Below are positions 42,435 to 56,929 of a DNA stretch of 64,000 nt, in pieces (within the stretch, counting starts at the first letter, position 1; every line of letters starts with the position of its first letter). The translations under genes and the position numbers were made by a program. The notes beneath the pieces were generated by a model. That model made no database searches. It was not told where the DNA came from and worked only from the letters and a program-made list of their open reading frames with translations. This DNA is from Paralithodes platypus (Eukaryota; Arthropoda; Malacostraca; Decapoda; Lithodidae). The stretch is from contig CM064572.1 of assembly GCA_032716605.1 (NCBI GenBank), positions 43,264,508 to 43,328,507 on the forward strand, in the 5' to 3' direction.

Positions 42435-43679
42435 TAAAGTCAAAGGCGGATGTTGTGCATACCTGCACAACAAACTCACTTACTTTCGTGTTTCCGATTT
42501 CGACTCCTGCATTCTCAACTTAATGGCTCAAACTTTCCTTTCGTGTTTCCGATTTCGACTCCTGAATTCTCAACTTAATGGCTCAAACTTTCCTGTAATT
42601 CTCATAATAAAAATGTATGTACTGTCTGTCTTTCCCCTAACTCTACCGACTTTCCCAAATTCTTTGATTATCTAAACTCTTTAAGTGGAACACATTCTAT
42701 CCATTTCTCCTTTCTCTGAAATCTCCATCTTAGGAGATTTCAACGTTCACCACCGCCTATGGCTCTCCTCTCATGCTACTGGCCAACCTGGTGAACAAGC
42801 CTATGTCTTTTCTATCCTAAACGACCTAGAGAAGTTGGATCAACAACCTACCCGTATCCCAGATCGCCTCGGAGATCAGCCCAACATTCTTGACTTGTTG
42901 ACTTGCATTACCGAGGTAATCCTATCGGGCATGGAGGCATACATTCCATTTTCTTTCTCTCAGACTAATGCAAACAAATCTTGGTTTACTCACGCTTCTT
43001 CTACTGCTGTCCGTAATAAGGAGGAAGTATTCAAATGGTACGGACGCCTTAAAACTCAAGAATTTCATTCTTCCTATGTTTCTGCCCGGAATCAAGTCAA
43101 ATCTGTTCTTCGACTTGCCAAACACTCTTTCATCATTAATAAATGCACTGAGCTATCCAACTCTAGCTCTTCCCAAGCTTTCTGGCATCTAGCCAAAAAC
43201 CTCTCCAACAATTTTTCTTCCTCATCTTTCCCTCCCCTTTTCCACTCTGATGGCACAACCATCACTTCTTCCTCTGACAAAGCTGAACTCTTCGCTCAAA
43301 CTTTCGCTAAAAACTCCACCTTGGATGATTCCAGTGCTATTCCTCCCTCTTCCTCCCCCTCTCTCCTACTTATGCCTAATATCCTAATCTCTTCTAAATA
43401 TGTACTTTCTACCCTCTCTGGGCTTAATACTAAGAAGGCGTACAGTCTGGATGATGTTCCTCCTGTTGTACTCAAAAACTGTTCTTCCGTGCGGACTTCC
43501 TGCCTAGGCAAACTCTTTTGTCTTTGTCTCTCCACTAACATCTTCCCTTCTTTGCTGTAAGTTCACTCTCATTCAACCTGTCCCAAAGAAGGGTGGCCAC
43601 CCTTCAACCGTCCAATTGCTCTCTTCTCTTGTATCTCTAAAGTTTTTGAAACTATTCTTACTTCCAAATTTCTTAACCC
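42435..43679 (+). pseudogene. LINE D (CR1/Jockey-group), endonuclease to RT start, copy 1
   Basis: Apurinic-type endonuclease pieces: FKVKGGCCAYLHNKLTYF, then SPNSTDFPKFFDYLNSL in another frame, and EHILSISPFSEISILGDFNV with the conserved GDFN, PTRIPDRLGDQPNILDL. An internal deletion joins this to the RT linker (NKSWFTHASSTAVRNKEE, SSSQAFWHLAKNL, KAYSLDDVPPVVLKNCSS) and the first RT motifs (PVPKKGG, KVFETILTSKFLN). A 56-bp direct duplication occurs at 42484-42595. An extra A near 42684 breaks the frame here but not in copy 3. It ends at the unit junction. Confidence 0.8.
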
Positions 43680-44033
43680 TTAAAAGGATAGAACGGTACT
43701 GAAAGGGTTAAGGGTGCAGGGTTCAGGAGTGGTGACGTATAGAGTAATTATGTCGCCGTGTTCAGCTTAACCTACAACTCCGGCCTAATGTGCCCTCCTC
43801 TCTCTCTCTCTCTCTAGGGAGCCGGGTCTGCTTGTGCAACCCACTTTGGACTATTAGGGCTATTCGGGTTTAACCCAATTTTGTTTAAAGACTTAAGGGG
43901 TAGGGTTTACATTTTGGTCAGTTTATTTATATATTAACTATTATATTACTTTCCTCACTAGACCTCCATCAAGCTTAAAACAAAACACCCCCTAGACCCC
44001 CCTTCAGCTCAAACTACAACTCCGGCCTAATGT

Positions 44034-44099
<66 letters not shown>

Positions 44100-44846
44100 T
44101 CTCGGGGGCCGGTTCGTCTTGTGCAACTCAGTTCGGGCTTATCTCTCCCAGAGTATCAAACTGGTACCGGTACACTTTTGTTTGCACCATAGTAGAATAA
44201 TCGAGCTAATATTTCTACCAGATGGAAAGGGTCAGCCAGGGAATAGGTATGGAAATGTACAGTCCATTTGCTATAGCCCTTTTTGAGTTACAGAGGTTAG
44301 AGTTCACGATTTTTTACCTACGTACTTGGAACAGGGTATTGTTGTTGTTGTTCCCCAGGCTGTCTGACCGAACAGCCCCAAGGTCCCAAGCATGGCCAAG
44401 CCCATAATCAAGCGCCCCTGCAGAACCCTCCCAGCTTTACCACTAAGAAAGCCCAGGTGACTGAAGCCGCTCCCAGGCGAGGGGCTGAGGAGGGAGTGGA
44501 AACGCCAGGGAATCCAAAGCCCAACTCAGGTCTCTGTGCTCCTTAACCTATCCGCAGCGAGACTCCGATTCGTTAAACGTCGTGTGGAGCGAAGCTATTG
44601 CATTAATTTCTGACGAAAATCGTCATTATCCGATAAATATCATTATTACTTATTCATATGCGCCTATTTTATGTTTAATATGAAGATAGTTACATGTTAC
44701 AACAATAAAACAAGTGGAAATAGTATTTGGGGGTGACAAACACGAAATATTGCCGAGCGGTTCATTCATGGATTTGACAGAGAGCGAAACTGCACCCTCC
44801 CTTCACGATCTCTCGAGCGAGACTGGAGGTATTGCGGGCTAGTCTC

Positions 44847-44907
<61 letters not shown>

Positions 44908-45832
44908 CCTCCACACGCTTCCTTTTCGACCTTCAAACCGGGTATGGAGTTTTGGCGCCATAAATAAACCGATAATCACAGGAATAAGAGAAAAATATGT
45001 GATAATTGGGGGGGAGGGAGGAATTTGGACACATGTGGAAGAGTGATAGGATGTATGGAGAGGAATTATCTCTTATATTTAATCATTCCTTTGTTTTGAG
45101 TGACAGTGGGATGTTTGGAAAGGCTTTTTTTAGGCCATGGCTCACATGAGGACGCTCGCCCTCCTAGGGTTCAGACTCATATGAGGACGTTCGCCGTTTA
45201 TGGGTTAACAATTATGAAGGGAAAGTTGAGGGGCAAAGGAAAAATGTGACACTTTGACTCCAAGTCTGTCAAACTCTAGGTTGGCAGTAGAGAGGTCAGT
45301 CCACAGAAGAGACGCCGCCACTTGAGATCTAGAAAATATATAAGTGAAAGGAACAATCAGAGTAACCTATGGGTATGGCAGAGATTGCTCAACTATCACT
45401 CTGATAGACCAGCCCATTACCAAACAGGGTACCGGTACCGGTACCCAGACGTCAACTTGGGTAGTTTTGTGGTTGCGGGATTTTTGCGGGTACAGGGTAT
45501 TACAATTTGGGATATTATCGGTACCATTATATAAGATTAGTTTGCATCACTTGATCTCGATAGATTCAAATAAGTGTAGGGTAAACTAGCAAATGTGTGC
45601 AATAAGTACCGGATATAAGTAACTGATAAAGAAGTAGAAGTAGAAGTAGATCAATAGATGTACTATCAACGACAACAGTTTGTTCCCCCAACCAGCCACT
45701 GAGTGAATCCAAAACACCTGGGGGTCGACAAACGAAGCATCTGAAACAAGTCCCATTTACACCCAATAAATGCTTTGTTTTTCGACCCCCAGGTGATTCG
45801 GATTCACACAGTGGTAGGTTGGGGGAAGGAAC

Positions 45833-46134
45833 TTAAGGGGAAATGGGTCGTTTTTCTAGATTTCCTTCTACGTCGTGTTTAACCGAATTAGTTTTCAGAT
45901 TTTAAGATGCTTGCCCCATATGTTGTCGATTTTAAGACCTTCTGCCCCATTTCCTTGTTAATATTTGGCCGGGACGTTTTTCTACCGAAATGTACAAATG
46001 AATCTAGAAGGGGGATCTGATTTTTTTTTTTTTTTTTTTTTTTTGTAAAGGTTGATGAAGGTATAGGGAGGAAACTAGAAAAAAATAATTAATACATGAT
46101 AAAATTGACCAACAAGTGAACCATCCCCCCTTAA
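45833..46134 (-). mobile_element. TTAAGGGG-family MITE (copy 2)
   Basis: ttaaggggaaatgggtcgtt on the left, ccatccccccttaa on the right. A long T run (about 46021-46044) replaces the TATTTATTTATT of copy 1. Confidence 0.85.
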
Positions 46135-47997
46135 TTAAGTCGTTGATAGTACTGTAAGTTGAACTAATTCCTGTTTTGTTTACAATGTATTAAATACCAT
46201 CCATCGCTACTCATTTTGGGAGTATGCTACCGGTATTATTTGCTATTACATTTGCGTCCCCTATTAAATGAGCCATCCTGTAGTTTAAGCTACTTCTATT
46301 GATGCTAGTTCAGTTATATACCAGTACTGATACATACGACAAGCAAAATATATAGCCTAGTTACCCTATGTTTATATAGTTACTACATGTGTTATTTAAG
46401 ATTTCCCTCTATATTCTAATCAGGGCGTCAAACCGGAGCAATTATGTTTGAAGACTTGAATGAACATGAGCAGGAATACAAGCAATTAACATGGAATAGC
46501 ATTGTGTTGGCCATTTTATCATTTCCAAAGACATAATTTTAACTATAAACACTTAATTTTGATCTAAACATGACAACTATATAGACAAAACATATTGGAC
46601 TCGGCTTTCGTTTGACACAATACATATTTATAATGTAAAACTTGCAAAATAAACAAACCAAAACTTGGACGAACACAGTCAAAAGACAAAACAACTAATC
46701 AAAATTGCTATGTAGAAACAACGCTTAAGCAAAATATTGATTTATAAATAAAAGAACATAAATAAGACTGGAGCAGCTGGGTGTGCGGGTAACTGTACGA
46801 GACGAGAACTTAATTACGGGACCGGGTAATTATCGTACGTTATTAATTATAGATGGAACGAATGTCAATTTTCCATATTTGCGAAGGCGAATGAGAATTT
46901 TTAGTTGCAATATTCGCGAATGCGAAATACGAATATTTCAATCCTTATTCCATCTTGCAATAAAATAGTCAATATCTGGTACTAAATACGAAATCAGTGA
47001 GGAAATATGATGGAATATTCTTTATTGACATGCTATTACATTGGATAGGCCTATGTATGAAATGGGAATATTGTGTATTTCGGTATTAGTATCCTAGGTT
47101 CGAGTCCTTGGAATGCCACATGTATTTTTTTATTTCATTGAGTTTTGAAGTAAAGTTGGTTGGTGAACAAATATGAATTAATTGTGGTTCAGGAGCAATT
47201 TATAGCGAGGCCTTCCCGAGGGTTAAGTGCCCCATTAATGACTCCTTCCATTTGTCTATACATTAAGCTACCATAGCACAGTTGGAATGTATGTACACTT
47301 GTACAGTCGGTCACCTTTCCGACTGGGCCACCTGATGGTAATTTCGCTGGGACTTTCGCTCTGATATTAGTAAGATCGCTGACTCTCCCCACCCTGAATC
47401 TGTTGCATATTATGTCCCATAGATGGCGTTGTTAGATTTGCTGGGAAAGGAGAGGTAGGAAGGGGAGGGGGTTATCGTGTAGGAAAGGTTACGTTAATTA
47501 TTTCACCAGATTTATGGTTACCGTTTTATCTCATGGTATTAAGTATGATGTAAACAGTTTTGTTTTGTGTGAAATCTACTTTTAATATGTATTAGTTTAT
47601 GTTTTATTATTGTTTGTAAACCAATTTTTGGGATTGCTAGATTCACTGTCTATTTAGTAAGACAGCTCTTTCTCACTCATTCACTCACATTATCTATCGA
47701 TCTATCTATGTTTCTATCTATCTATCTATCCACATTATAAATTAGTTTTTTCCTTAGCTGATGTGCATTTGCTCTTCTTGGGGTTAATGTTGGTCTCCTA
47801 ATTTTGATTGAGGTCCCGGGCTGGCCCGTATATAATCGTATTGTCAATTTGCACCATTGTTTTTGGGCTCCTCATACCTCTCTGTCTCATAGGTTCCGAC
47901 TCGCATGAAATACTTATCACTCCATTAACCACTACAATGAACAAATTAACGGGTCCGCATTTTCAGATTACGGAGGAGAATGTGAATATCATTATCT

Positions 47998-48097
47998 NNN
48001 NNNNNNNNNNNNNNNNNNNNNNNNNNNNNNNNNNNNNNNNNNNNNNNNNNNNNNNNNNNNNNNNNNNNNNNNNNNNNNNNNNNNNNNNNNNNNNNNN
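47998..48097. other. Assembly gap, 100 N
   Basis: Exactly 100 undetermined bases. By alignment to copies 1 and 3 the true distance from 47997 to 48098 corresponds to about 300 bp (40735-41026 in copy 1), so 100 is a placeholder. The open frame crossing it is not real. Confidence 0.97.
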
Positions 48098-49559
48098 CCA
48101 ATTATTATCTTTCGCAAACTAACTCGTAGTGTCTACATGGTTTGGCCAGGCGAAGCTCCCGAAAAAGGTATATCCACTGATAGTTTGACAAACCAGCCAT
48201 GTAATGACTTATACTTATTGGTGTCTGGAAGAGGAAAAACCATGCGTAGGAAAAACTATTTAAGATATGACTAAAATGTTTGCCACCCCACTAGGCCTGC
48301 CAACGATGACCATAATTATATCACAAAGCATTTCGGTATAAATGAGGATGGCCAACAACCTCCTCCACGTGGCAGCTTGCATATGCATGTGTGTGGTTTA
48401 AATGCCTGATATAAACTAAGTTAAGGGTTAAATATTACATGATTAAATATATTCAAGGGTAATTAATGTATTATGTGCAGTAAAAAGTATAAGTTTAATA
48501 AAAGACTGTCACCTTATATAATTACTTAATTACTATATGCGTATTCATAAACCGAGTGCCACTGTGGATTGATGACAACATAATATCTGGGGGACCATTA
48601 AGTTTGTAAAAACACTGTTGGGTAGTGATTAAGGTGTTCCACTATGCTGGCTGCTGGATCGACTATAGTCTGTTACCGCCCAGCGACGCTGATGTTAGAT
48701 ATGCCTGAACTTAAATGTCAATAATTCCTAGCTGATTGGCTCATGCGACCGTGTTACAATGTTATCGTCTTTTAGATTTTTTATGTTTAAAGGGGTTTAA
48801 ATGATCGCGGGTTGCACAAGTCAATCAGCTTGGAACTATTGATATAGACGTGGTCCAACTGAAACCGTATAGTCATTAGTATATAACATACAGCACACAG
48901 GTCATGCTAATGCTACCACATAAAGTGTAAACAGGACAGTCAGGGGGACAGTCAGAAGCCAACCCTTCATTCCCGTTAAATAGGTAGGGAGGATTAGCAA
49001 GGGGTACATTAGAAAGGGAACAATTCTGACAGGGAAATTAGTTAATATAATTAAAACGCCTGCCAAAAAGCAAGCACCTTAACATTTGGTACAAAAACTA
49101 AGCATCCATTTCACCAGGCCTCAATAATCATTGGCTTCACCTCAGATGATATACCATTTCCACAACAAAGTCTCTGACAAACAACGGGGATGATGACCTT
49201 CCAGGTTTGTCAAATTAAAAGGTTACAAATACCCTTCATATGTTCTTCCTAACTAAATACCATTCATTCCTGTAACCAACAATCAAAATATATCAATCCG
49301 TGTTAATAGCTCATGCATCGAACATGAACCTCCCGAAAGTGGTTCACCCTTATTGTGTTAGCTACAATCATACATTTTATTGAGGATAGTGCTAGATAAT
49401 TTCAATCGGGCACGGGAGCCGTGGGGGTCGAGTGGCAAGCACGCTCCCCACGTGTGAATCTTGTTTGACCTGAGTTCGAACCCAGCCGAGGCGTACATAT
49501 TTACGTGGTGTGTGTGAAAAAAATAGGTGGTCTGCAGCAACTGGACCCAGCAGCAACCT

Positions 49560-50905
49560 CTCGTGTATCCTCCCACTTTCTCTATGCTAGTTTTAAAGTC
49601 AAAGGCGGATGTTGTGCATACCTGCACAACAAACTCAATTACTTTCGTGTTTCCGCATTTCGACTCCTGCATTCTCAAACTTAAATGGCTCAAACGTTTT
49701 CCTTTCGTGTTTCCGATACACTCCTGATTCTCAACTAAGGGCTCAAACTTTCCTGTAATTCTCATCAATAAAAAATGTATGTACTGTCTGTCTTTCCCCT
49801 AACTCTACCGACTTTCCCAAATTCTTTATTGATTATCTAAACTCTTTTAAAGTGGAAACACATTCTATCCATTTCTCCGTTCTCTGAAATCTCCATCTTA
49901 GGAGATTTCAACGTTTACACCACCCGCCTATGGCTCTCCTCTCAGCGCTACTGGCCAACGCTGGTGAACAAGACCTATGTCTTTTCTATCCTAAACGACC
50001 TAGAGAAGGTTGGATCACACAAACCTTACCCGTATCCCAGATCGCCTCGGAGATCAGCCCAACATTCTTGACTTGTTGACTTGCATTACCGAGGGAATCC
50101 TATCGGGCCATGGAGGCATACATTCCATTGTCTTTCTCTCAGACTAATGCAAACAAATCTTGGGTTACTCACGCTTCTTCTACTGCTGTCCGTAATAAGG
50201 AGGAAGCATTCAAATGGTACGGACGCCTTATAAAACTCAAGAATTTCATTCTTTCCTATGTTTCTGCCCGGAAATCAAGTCAAAATCTGTTCTTTCGACT
50301 TGCCAAACACTCTTTCATCATGTATATTAAATGCACTGAGCTATTCCAAACTTTCTAGCTCTTCCCAAGCTTTATGTGCTATCTAGCCAAAAACCTCTCC
50401 AACAACGTTTCGTCCTCATCTTTCCCTTCCCTCGTTTCCACTCTGATTGGCAACAATCCATCACTTACTTCACCTCTGACAAAATGCTGAACTCTTCGCA
50501 TCAAACTTTCGCTAAAAACTCCACCTTGGATGATTCCAGTGCTATTCCTCCCTTCTTCCTCCCCCTCTCTCCTACTTATGCCTAATCTCCTCAATCTCTT
50601 CTAAATATGTACTTTCTTACCCTCTCTGGGCTTAATACCTAAGAAGGCGTACAGTCTGGATGATGATTCCTCCTGTGTACTCAAAAAAAACTTGTTCTTC
50701 CGTGCGGACTTCCTGCCTAGGCAAACTCTTTTGTCCTTTGTCTCTCCACTGAACATCTTCCCTTCTGTGCTGTAAGTTCACTCTCATTCCCACCTGTCCA
50801 CAAAGGAAGCGGTGGCCACCCTTCAGAACCTCGTCCAATTGCCTCTCTTCTCTTGTACTCTCTAAAGTTTCTGAAACACTATTCTTACTTCAAATTTCTT
50901 AACCC
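49560..50905 (+). pseudogene. LINE D, copy 2 (sequence noisy)
   Basis: Same element as 42435-43679 but with a frameshift every few dozen bases. Recognisable segments include SWVTHASSTAVRNKEEAF near 50155 and AKNSTLDDSSAIPP near 50510. Most of the differences are 1-2 bp insertions in short runs, more like consensus errors than mutation. Confidence 0.75.
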
Positions 50906-51270
50906 TTAAAAAGGATAGGAACGGTACTGAAAGGGTTAAGGGTGCAGGGTTCAGGAGTGGTGACGTATAGAGTAATTATGTCGCCGTGTTCAGCTTAACC
51001 TACAACTCCGGCCTAATGTGCCCTCCTCTCTCTCTCTCTCTCTAGGGAGCCGGGTCAGCTTGTGCAACCCACTTTGGACTATTAGGGCTATTCGGGTTTA
51101 ACCCAATTTTGTTTAAAGACTTAAGGGGTAGGGTTTACATTTTGGTCAGTTTATTTATATATTAACTATTATATTACTTTCCTCACTAGACCTCCATCAA
51201 GCTTAAAACAAAACACCCCCTAGACCCCCCTTCAGCTCAAACTACAACTCCGGCCTAATGTACCCCCCCC

Positions 51271-51345
<75 letters not shown>

Positions 51346-52087
51346 GGGCCGGTTCGTCTTGTGCAACTCAGTTCGGGCTTATCTCTCCCAGAGTATCAAA
51401 CTGGTACCGGTACACTTTTGTTTGCACCATAGTAGAATAATCGAGCTAATATTTCTACCAGATGGAAAGGGTCAGCCAGGGAATAGGTATGGAAATGTAC
51501 AGTCCATTTGCTATAGCCCTTTTTGAGTTACAGAGGTTAGAGTTCACGATTTTTTACCTACGTACTTGGAACAGGGTATTGTTGTTGTTGTTCCCCAGGC
51601 TGTCTGACCGAACAGCCCCAAGGTCCCAAGCATGGCCAAGCCCATAATCAAGCGCCCCTGCAGAACCCTCCCAGCTTTACCACTAAGAAAGCCCAGGTGA
51701 CTGAAGCCGCTCCCAGGCGAGGGGCTGAGGAGGGAGTGGAAACGCCAGGGAATCCAAAGCCCAACTCAGGTCTCTGTGCTCCTTAACCTATCCGCAGCGA
51801 GACTCCGATTCGTTAAACGTCGTGTGGAGCGAAGCTATTGCATTAATTTCTGACGAAAATCGTCATTATCCGATAAATATCATTATTACTTATTCATATG
51901 AGCCTATTTTATGTTTAATATGAAGATAGTTACATGTTACAACACTAAAACAAGTGGGAATAGTATTTGGGGGGTGACAAACATGAAATATTGCCGAGCG
52001 GTTCATTCATGGATTTGACAGAGAGCGAAACTGCACCCTCCCTTCACGATCTCTCGAGCGAGACTGGAGGTATTGCGGGCTAGTCTC

Positions 52088-52140
<53 letters not shown>

Positions 52141-53059
52141 CCTCCACACGCTTCCTTTTCGACCTTCAAACCGGGTATGGAGTTTTGGCGCCATAAATAA
52201 ACCGATAATCACAGGAATAAGAGAAAAATATGTGATAATGTGGGGGGAGGGAGGAATTTGGACACATGTGGAAGAGTGATAGGATGTATGGAGAGGAATT
52301 ATCTCTTATATTTAATCATTCCTTTGTTTTGAGTGACAGTGGGATGTTTGGAAAGGCTCTTTTTAGGCCATGGCTCATATGTGGCCGCTCGCCCTCCTAG
52401 GTTTCAGACTCATATGAGGGACGTTCGCCGTTTATGGGTTAACAATATGAAGCGAAAGTTGAGGGGCAAAGGAAAAATGTGACACTTTGACTCCAAGTCT
52501 GTCAAACTCTAGGTTGGCAGTAGAGAGGTCAGTCCACAGAAGAGACGCCGCCACTTGAGATCTAGAAAATATATAAGTGAAAGGAACAATCAGAGTAACC
52601 TATGGGTATGGCAGAGATTGCTCAACTATCACTCTGATAGACCAGCCCATTACCAAACAGGGTACCGGTACCGGTACCCAGACGTCAACTTGGGTAGTTT
52701 TGTGGTTGCGGGATTTTTGCGGGTACAGGGTATTACAATTTGGGATATTATCGGTACCATTATATAAGATTAGTTTGCATCACTTGATCTCGATAGATTC
52801 AAATAAGTGTAGGGTAAACTAGCAAATGTGTGCAATAAGTACCGGATATGAGTAACTGATAAAGAAGTAGAAGTAGATCAATAGATGTACTATCAACGAC
52901 AACAGTTTGTTCCCCCAACCAGCCACTGAGTGAATCCAAAACACCTGGGGGTCGACAAACGAAGCATCTGAAACAAGTCCCATTTACACCCAATAAATGC
53001 TTTGTTTTTCGACCCCCAGGTGATTCGGATTCACACAGTGGTAGGTTGGGGGAAGGAAC

Positions 53060-53359
53060 TTAAGGGGAAATGGGTCGTTTTTCTAGATTTCTTTCTACGT
53101 CGTGTTTAACCGAATTAGTTTTCAGATTTTAAGATGTTTGCCCCATATGTTGTCGATTTTAAGACCTTCTGTCCCATTTCCTTGTTAATATTTGGCCGGG
53201 ACGTTTTTCTACCGAAATGTACAAATTAATCTAGAAGGGGGATCTGATATTTTTTTTTTTTTTTTTTTTTTTAAAGGTTGATGAAGGTATAGGGAGGAAA
53301 CTAGAAAAAATAATTAATACATGATAAAATTTACCAACAAGTGAACCATCCCCCCTTAA
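53060..53359 (-). mobile_element. TTAAGGGG-family MITE (copy 3)
   Basis: ttaaggggaaatgggtcgtt to ccatccccccttaa, 300 bp. Confidence 0.85.
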
Positions 53360-54677
53360 TTAAGTCGTTGATAGTACTGTAAGTTGAACTAATTCCTGTT
53401 TTGTTTACAATGTATTAAATACCATCCATCGCTACTCATTTTGGGAGTATGCTACCGGTATTATTTTCTATTACATTTTGCGTACCATATTAAATGAACC
53501 ATCCTGTAGTTAAAGCTACTTCTATTGATGCTAGTTCAGTTATATACCAGTACTGATACATACGACAAGCAAAATATATAGTCTAGTTACCCTATGTTTA
53601 TATAGTTACTACATGTGTTATTTAAGATTTCCCTCTATATTCTAATCAGGGCGTCAAACCGGAGCAATTTTGTTTGAAGACTTGAATGTATATGAGAAGG
53701 AATACAAGAAATTAAGATGGAATAGCATTGTTTTGGCAATTTTATAATTTCCAAGGACATAATTTTAACTATAAACACTAAATGTTATCTAAACATGACA
53801 ACTATATAGACAAAACATATTGGACTCGGCTTTCGTTAGACACAATACATATTTGTAATGTAAAACTTGCAAAATAAACAAACCAAAACTTGGACGAACA
53901 CAGTCAAAAGACAAAACAACTAATCAAAATTGCTATGTAGAAACAACGCTTAAGCAAAATATTGATTTATAAATAAAAGAACATAAATAAGACTGGAGCA
54001 GCTGGGTGTGCGGGTAACTGTACGAGACGAGAACTTAATTACGGGACCGGGTAATTATCGTACGGTATTAATTATAGATGGAACGAATGTCAATTTTCCA
54101 TATTTGCGAAGGCGAATGAGAATTTTTAGTTGCAATATTCGCGAATGCGAAATACGAATATTTCAATCCTTATTCCATCTTGCAATAAAATAGTCAATAT
54201 CTGGTACTAAATACGAAATCAGTGAGGAAATATGATGGAATATTCTTTATTGACATGCTATTACATTGGATAGGCCTATGTATGAAATGGCAATATTGTG
54301 TATTTCGGTATTAGTATCCTAGGTTCGAGTCCTTGGAATGCCACATGTATTATTTTATTTCATTGAGTTTTGAAGTAAAGTTGGTTGGTGAAAAAATATG
54401 AATTAATTCTGGTTCAGGAGCAATTTATAGCGAGGCCTTCCCGAGGGTTAAGTGCCCCATTAATGACTCCTTCCTTTTGTCTATACATTAAGCTACCATA
54501 GCACAGTTGGAATGTATGTAAGTCGGTCACCTTTCCGACTGGGCCACCTAATGGTAATTTCGCTGAGACTTTCGCTCTGATATTAGTAAGATCGCTGACT
54601 CTCCCCACCCTGAATCTGTTGCATATTATGTCCCATAGATGGCGTTGTTAGATTTGCTGGGAAGGAGAGGTAGGAAG

Positions 54678-54680
<3 letters not shown>

Positions 54681-54718
<38 letters not shown>
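54681..54718 (+). repeat. Poly-G run, 38 G
   Basis: taggaaggga followed by 38 G. Copies 1 and 2 have only short G tracts here (gggggtggggggg and ggggaggggg). Either a copy-specific expansion or an assembly artefact. Confidence 0.9.
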
Positions 54719-54719
<1 letters not shown>

Positions 54720-55459
54720 GTTATCGTGTAGGAAAGGTTACGTTAATTATTTCACCAGATTTATGGTTACCGTTTTATCTCATGATATTAAGTATGATGT
54801 AAACAGTGTTGTTTTGTGTGAAATCTACTTTTAATATGTATTAGTTTATGTTTTATTATTGTTTGTAAACCAATTTTTGGGATTGCTAGATTCACTGTCT
54901 ATTTAGTAAGACAGGTCTTTCTCACTCATTCACTCACATTATCTATCGATCTATCTATGTTTCTATCTATCTATCTATCTACATTATAGATTAGTCTTTT
55001 CCTTAGCTGATGTGCATTTGCTCTTCTTGGGGTTAATGTTGGTCTCCTAATTTTGGTTGTGGTCCCGGGCCGGCCTGTATAATCGTATTGTCAATTTGCA
55101 CCATTTGTTTTTGGGCTCTTCATACCTCTCTGTCTCATAGGTTTGCCCGACTCGCATGAAATACTTATCACTCAAATTAACAAATTACAATGAACAAATT
55201 AACGGTGTCGCATTTTCATGAATTCCGGAGGAGCATGGAATATTCATTATTGTCTCAGTGTTTCCCTTCTATACTAATAAACGAATAGTATGGTTTCCCA
55301 TATTACAATAATAATTACTCTGGGAAATTTGTAATCAAGAATGCTTATATGGTCTTTAAAAGACACACACATACCCACACACACTTGTGTTTCGATAAAC
55401 ACCAATGTTTCATTGTATGCTCTCGCATATTAGTATATGTTATGGCTATAGCCATATAT

Positions 55460-55502
<43 letters not shown>

Positions 55503-56929
55503 GCGTAGGAATATTGGTTTGGCAGGAGTCACATGGAACGCACTTTCTACCAATTATTATCTTTCGCAACTAACTCGGCGTGTTTCAGGTTGCCAGGGAA
55601 GCTCATGAAAAAGATATATCCACTGATAGTTTGACAACCAGCCATGTAATGACTTATACCTATTGGCGTCTGGAAGAGAAAAACATGCGTAGGAACTATT
55701 TAAGATATACTAAATGTTTGCAACCACACTAGGCCTGAAGAGACCATAATTATATCACAACTCGGTATAAAGGGGATGGCCACAACCTCATCCACGTGGC
55801 AGCTGCATATGTGTGTGTGGTTTAAATGCCGATATAACTAAGTTAATGTTTAATATTACATGATTAAATCTATTCAAGGGTAATTATGTATTATGTGCAG
55901 TAAAAAGTATAAGTTTAATAAAAGACTGTCACCTTATATAATTATTAATAACTATATGCGTATTCATAAACCGAGTGCACTGTGATTGATGACGCATAAT
56001 ATCTGGAGGACCATTAGTTTGTAAAACCCTGTTGGGTAGTATTAAGGTGTCCACTATGCGGGCTGCTGGATCACTATAGTCTGTTCCAGCGACGCTGATG
56101 TTAGAATGCCTGACTTAAATGTCAATAATTATAGCTGATTGGCTCATGCGACCGTGTTCAATGTCTCGTCTTTTAGTATTTTTTATTTTAAACGTTTAAA
56201 TGATCGCGGTTGCACAAGTCAATCAGCTGGAACTATTGACATCTACGTGGTCGCTGAAACAGTATAGTCATTAGTATATAACATACAGCACACTGGTCAT
56301 GCTAATGCTACCACATAAAGTGTAACAGACAGTCAGACAGTCAGAAGCCAACCATTCATTCCCGTTAAATAGGTAGGGAGGATTAGCAAGGGACATAAGA
56401 AAGGGAACAATTCTGACTGGAAAATTATTAATATAATAAACGCCTGCCAAAAGCAAGCACCTTAACATTTGGAACAAAACTAAGCATCCATTCACCAGGC
56501 CTCAATATCATTGGCTTCACCTCAGATGATATACATTTCCACAACAAAGCCTCTTGACAACAACGGGGATGATGACCTTCCAGGTTTGTCAATTAAAAGG
56601 TTACAAATTCCTTCATATGTTCTTCCTAACAAACTTACTCCATTCATTCCTGTAACAACAATCAAATATACAATCCGTGTTAATAGCTCATGCATCGAAC
56701 ATGAACCTCCCGAACGTGGTTCACCCTTATTGTGTTAGCTACAATCATACATTTTATTGAGGCTAGTGCTAGATAATTTCAATCGGCACTGGAGCCGTGG
56801 GGGTCGAGTGGCAAGCACGCTCACGTGTGAATCTGCTTGACCTGAGTTCGAACCCAGCCGAGGCGAACATATTTAGTGGGTGTGAAACTCAGGTGTCTGC
56901 AGCAACTGACAGCAGCACCTTCTCTGTAT

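Larger units (their letters stand above)
35744..43679. repeat. Tandem segmental duplication, copy 1
   Basis: 7936 bp. Colinear with copies 2 and 3 apart from a ~380-bp deletion near 36176 (the stretch from gggggccggttcgtcttgtg through the (GTT)n composite tail is absent) and the 1052-bp LINE insertion at 38063. Contents in order: GA/CT microsatellites, MITE pieces, composite repeat, TTAA MITE, dispersed tRNA-like repeat, SINE, LINE D. Confidence 0.9.
43680..50905. repeat. Tandem segmental duplication, copy 2
   Basis: 7226 bp starting ttaaaaggatagaacggtac, the right arm of a TTAACCCC MITE. The first ~4.2 kb is nearly identical to copy 3. It holds the full composite repeat tail (44340-44480: gttgttgttgttccccaggc) absent from copy 1. 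From 48098 the sequence carries many small insertions relative to both other copies. Confidence 0.9.

Noticed and set aside
47808..48122. 104-codon frame on the plus strand
   Set aside because: It crosses the 100-N gap.
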